Positions 18,312-19,575 of a DNA stretch of 19,575 nt are shown here, piece after piece. Source of the DNA: Euperipatoides rowelli (lineage: Eukaryota; Onychophora; Udeonychophora; Euonychophora; Peripatopsidae); NCBI GenBank assembly GCA_003024985.2, contig PXIH01S0000835.1; one strand, 5' to 3'. The translations under genes and the position numbers were made by a program. The notes under the pieces are model-generated. The model made no database searches. It was not told where the DNA came from and saw nothing but the letters and a program-made list of their open reading frames with translations. How positions within the stretch are numbered: position 1 is the stretch's first letter; each line of letters begins with the position of its first letter.

Positions 18312-19221
18312 TAAAACTTTTTATGGGCATTAAGACAGTTATTGGATAACAAAGAGCAAATAACAAGCTTGTGGACTGGATTCAACATTTTAATCAGGGA
18401 CAATGTAAGTGTAACAACTGATAACTGTGTTACCTACCAACATTAAACACACCTGCCACAGAATTATCCACAGTCCAAGAAATATTAAAAACAAGTTAAA
18501 GCATAAGGTCATTCCTTTCACTTAATCATGTAGCCTACAGTAGCTGTAGTGACAAACCAAAGCTATCTATTCAAAAGTGATGCAGATAATTTGGAATTAC
18601 CCACAAGAATATGACTATTATACCAATGATGGGTAACTTTCATACCATTTGTGTTGTCAAAAATTGGTAAATTATTTGGTAGTTGTAGTTTGAGACACCT
18701 TGCAGTTGAGTCCGGAGTTATTGCTGAGGGTTCCATAGACAAAGTACTAGAGGGTAAACATTATAATAGAGCTATTAGATTCCAGAAACTAGTGTATGAA
18801 GCCTGCATGTGTGTTATATGGTCAGGCTTCCAAGAAAGGGCAATTGAGAAGAAACCAGAGCAAGCTTTTGACTATATAAATGAAGAAATTGCCATGTTAC
18901 GTTTGAATCATTGCCATGAAAGTTTAAAACAGGTGGTTGCTAATCCTATTGTAAATGATACTATGAAAAAGTTAGAAGAGTATTTACAATCCTTTGTAGA
19001 GAAAATGGGTCATTCTCAATACTGTGGATGATGTATGTCAATCTTTTGGAACTATTGCTGGTATTTCTTAGGGCAAATAGAAAAGGAAATTAGTTATACC
19101 TCCACTGCATGGAAATGATGATTCCATGGTGTTTTTCTCCTGATAAGGTAATGCTAGGTATCTTTCATTTCACTTTGCAGAAATAACCAGTCTGCAAGAA
19201 AGAAGTGCTGACATTTTTTAA
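18312..19221 (+). pseudogene. Decayed DUF6589-like transposon-associated gene
   Basis: Successive + strand frames carry, in order, the blocks I know from DUF6589-type proteins, which occur in many copies in invertebrate and fish genomes. 18315-18430: FLWALRQLL and LWTGFNILI. 18434-18496: YLPTLNTPATELSTV then QEILK. 18553-18620: AIYSKVMQIIWNYPQEYDYY. 18629-18655: MGNFHTIC. 18651-19031: LSKIGKLFG, VESGVIAEGSIDKVLEGKHY and NRAIRFQKLVYEA. 19007-19090: LWMMYVNLLELLLVFLRANR. 19094-19147: LHCMEMMIPWCFSPDK. 19150-19221: NARYLSFHFAEITSL. Frame changes near 18430, 18500-18550, 18625-18650, 19008 and 19148, plus stops at about 18497 and 19091, show it is dead. The 126-codon open piece starts at GTG, not ATG. 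The protein's role is unknown. The family name is from memory of motifs and should be read as likely. Confidence 0.7.
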
Positions 19222-19575
19222 TGTAGGAGCAACTTATGATAAATGTTTTTCTCGTCCCCTGAATAATTATTTTATTATTGACTAAAACTTTATGGTATGT
19301 TTTTTACATTGAATCATAGTACTGTTGGTATTTGCAATTTTAATATATGTAATTCAAGTAAAAATTTAAGTCCACAACAATTTTTTGATAAATATTCCAA
19401 TATTAATATTGTTGGTGCATTGATAGGATTGCAAATGTAGTGTTTATTAATTGTATTTTAATAACAATTTTTTGTATTTCATTCATTGTATTTATTTGAA
19501 ATAATCAGTTTGTTTGATAATCATAGTATTACAAAGTCATGTAATATATTAATGTCTTTTATGATGTTTAATTCA
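19222..19575. other. AT-rich non-coding stretch
   Basis: The DUF6589-like similarity fades out just after 19221 (a possible further piece, NVGATYDKCF, reads from about 19220). Beyond that the sequence is AT-rich with no recognisable feature to the window end. Confidence 0.45.

Noticed and set aside
19160-19182. TTTCATTTCACTTTGCAG as a splice acceptor
   Set aside because: The bases are better explained as coding remnant, because they read through as LSFHFAEITSL, matching the DUF6589-like family across the site.

Overview
This looks like AT-rich, repeat-dense nuclear DNA from an invertebrate animal. There is no bacterial gene layout, homopolymer and ATT microsatellite tracts are abundant, and open frames are short and scattered. 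I found one convincing spliced exon and the remains of several metazoan transposon families. Five single N calls suggest a draft assembly. I cannot place the phylum. The element mix (Ty3/Gypsy, hAT and a DUF6589-like gene) would fit a mollusc, a cnidarian or a similar animal, and this is inference only.

The only host-gene sequence I can support is a 71-nt exon at 9037-9107 on the + strand. It has a strong polypyrimidine tract with AG acceptor and a GT donor, and it encodes the second conserved block of TRAPPC1 (yeast Bet5), a core longin-fold subunit of the TRAPP vesicle-tethering complexes. I did not find its neighbouring exons. If the exon belongs to an active gene, most of the window is probably two long introns, at least about 9.0 kb upstream and 10.5 kb downstream.

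Layout: 1-1080 is AT-rich with nothing recognised. 1080-1780 is a diverged tandem duplication. 1890-2350 holds a degenerate repeat family, a G-rich purine block and ATT microsatellites. 3096-3296 may be a Ty3/Gypsy LTR, and 3373-3910 is the decayed C-terminal part of that element's pol (minus strand), cut off at an ATTACTCAAGA-type array with both orientations (3905-4195). 4200-7390 is featureless AT-rich DNA with a perfect 25-bp tandem duplication. 7395-8117 and 12157-12877 are two copies of an unclassified repeat of about 720 bp. 9037-9107 is the TRAPPC1 exon. 10261-11960 is an unusual tract with few stop codons in one frame. 12878-13030 is a retroposon-like segment with an A-rich tail. 13452-13801 is an internally deleted hAT transposon with a candidate 3' terminal repeat. 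14305-14568 is a 30-bp minisatellite. 14618-14672 is an ACCGGT hairpin cluster. 15493-15547 holds two adjacent near-perfect palindromes, directly followed by a tandem repeat with 333-379-bp units (15551-16305) and a second ATTACTCAAGA cluster (16316-16424). 17195-17315 may be a tRNA-derived SINE. 18312-19221 is a frameshifted, stop-containing relic of a DUF6589-like gene.

No gene cluster or operon-like system is present. What deserves a second look is the isolated TRAPPC1 exon, the DUF6589-like relic that can be followed across at least four frame changes, the uncharacterised 720-bp repeat pair with a conserved hairpin, and the palindrome, tandem-repeat and satellite architecture.
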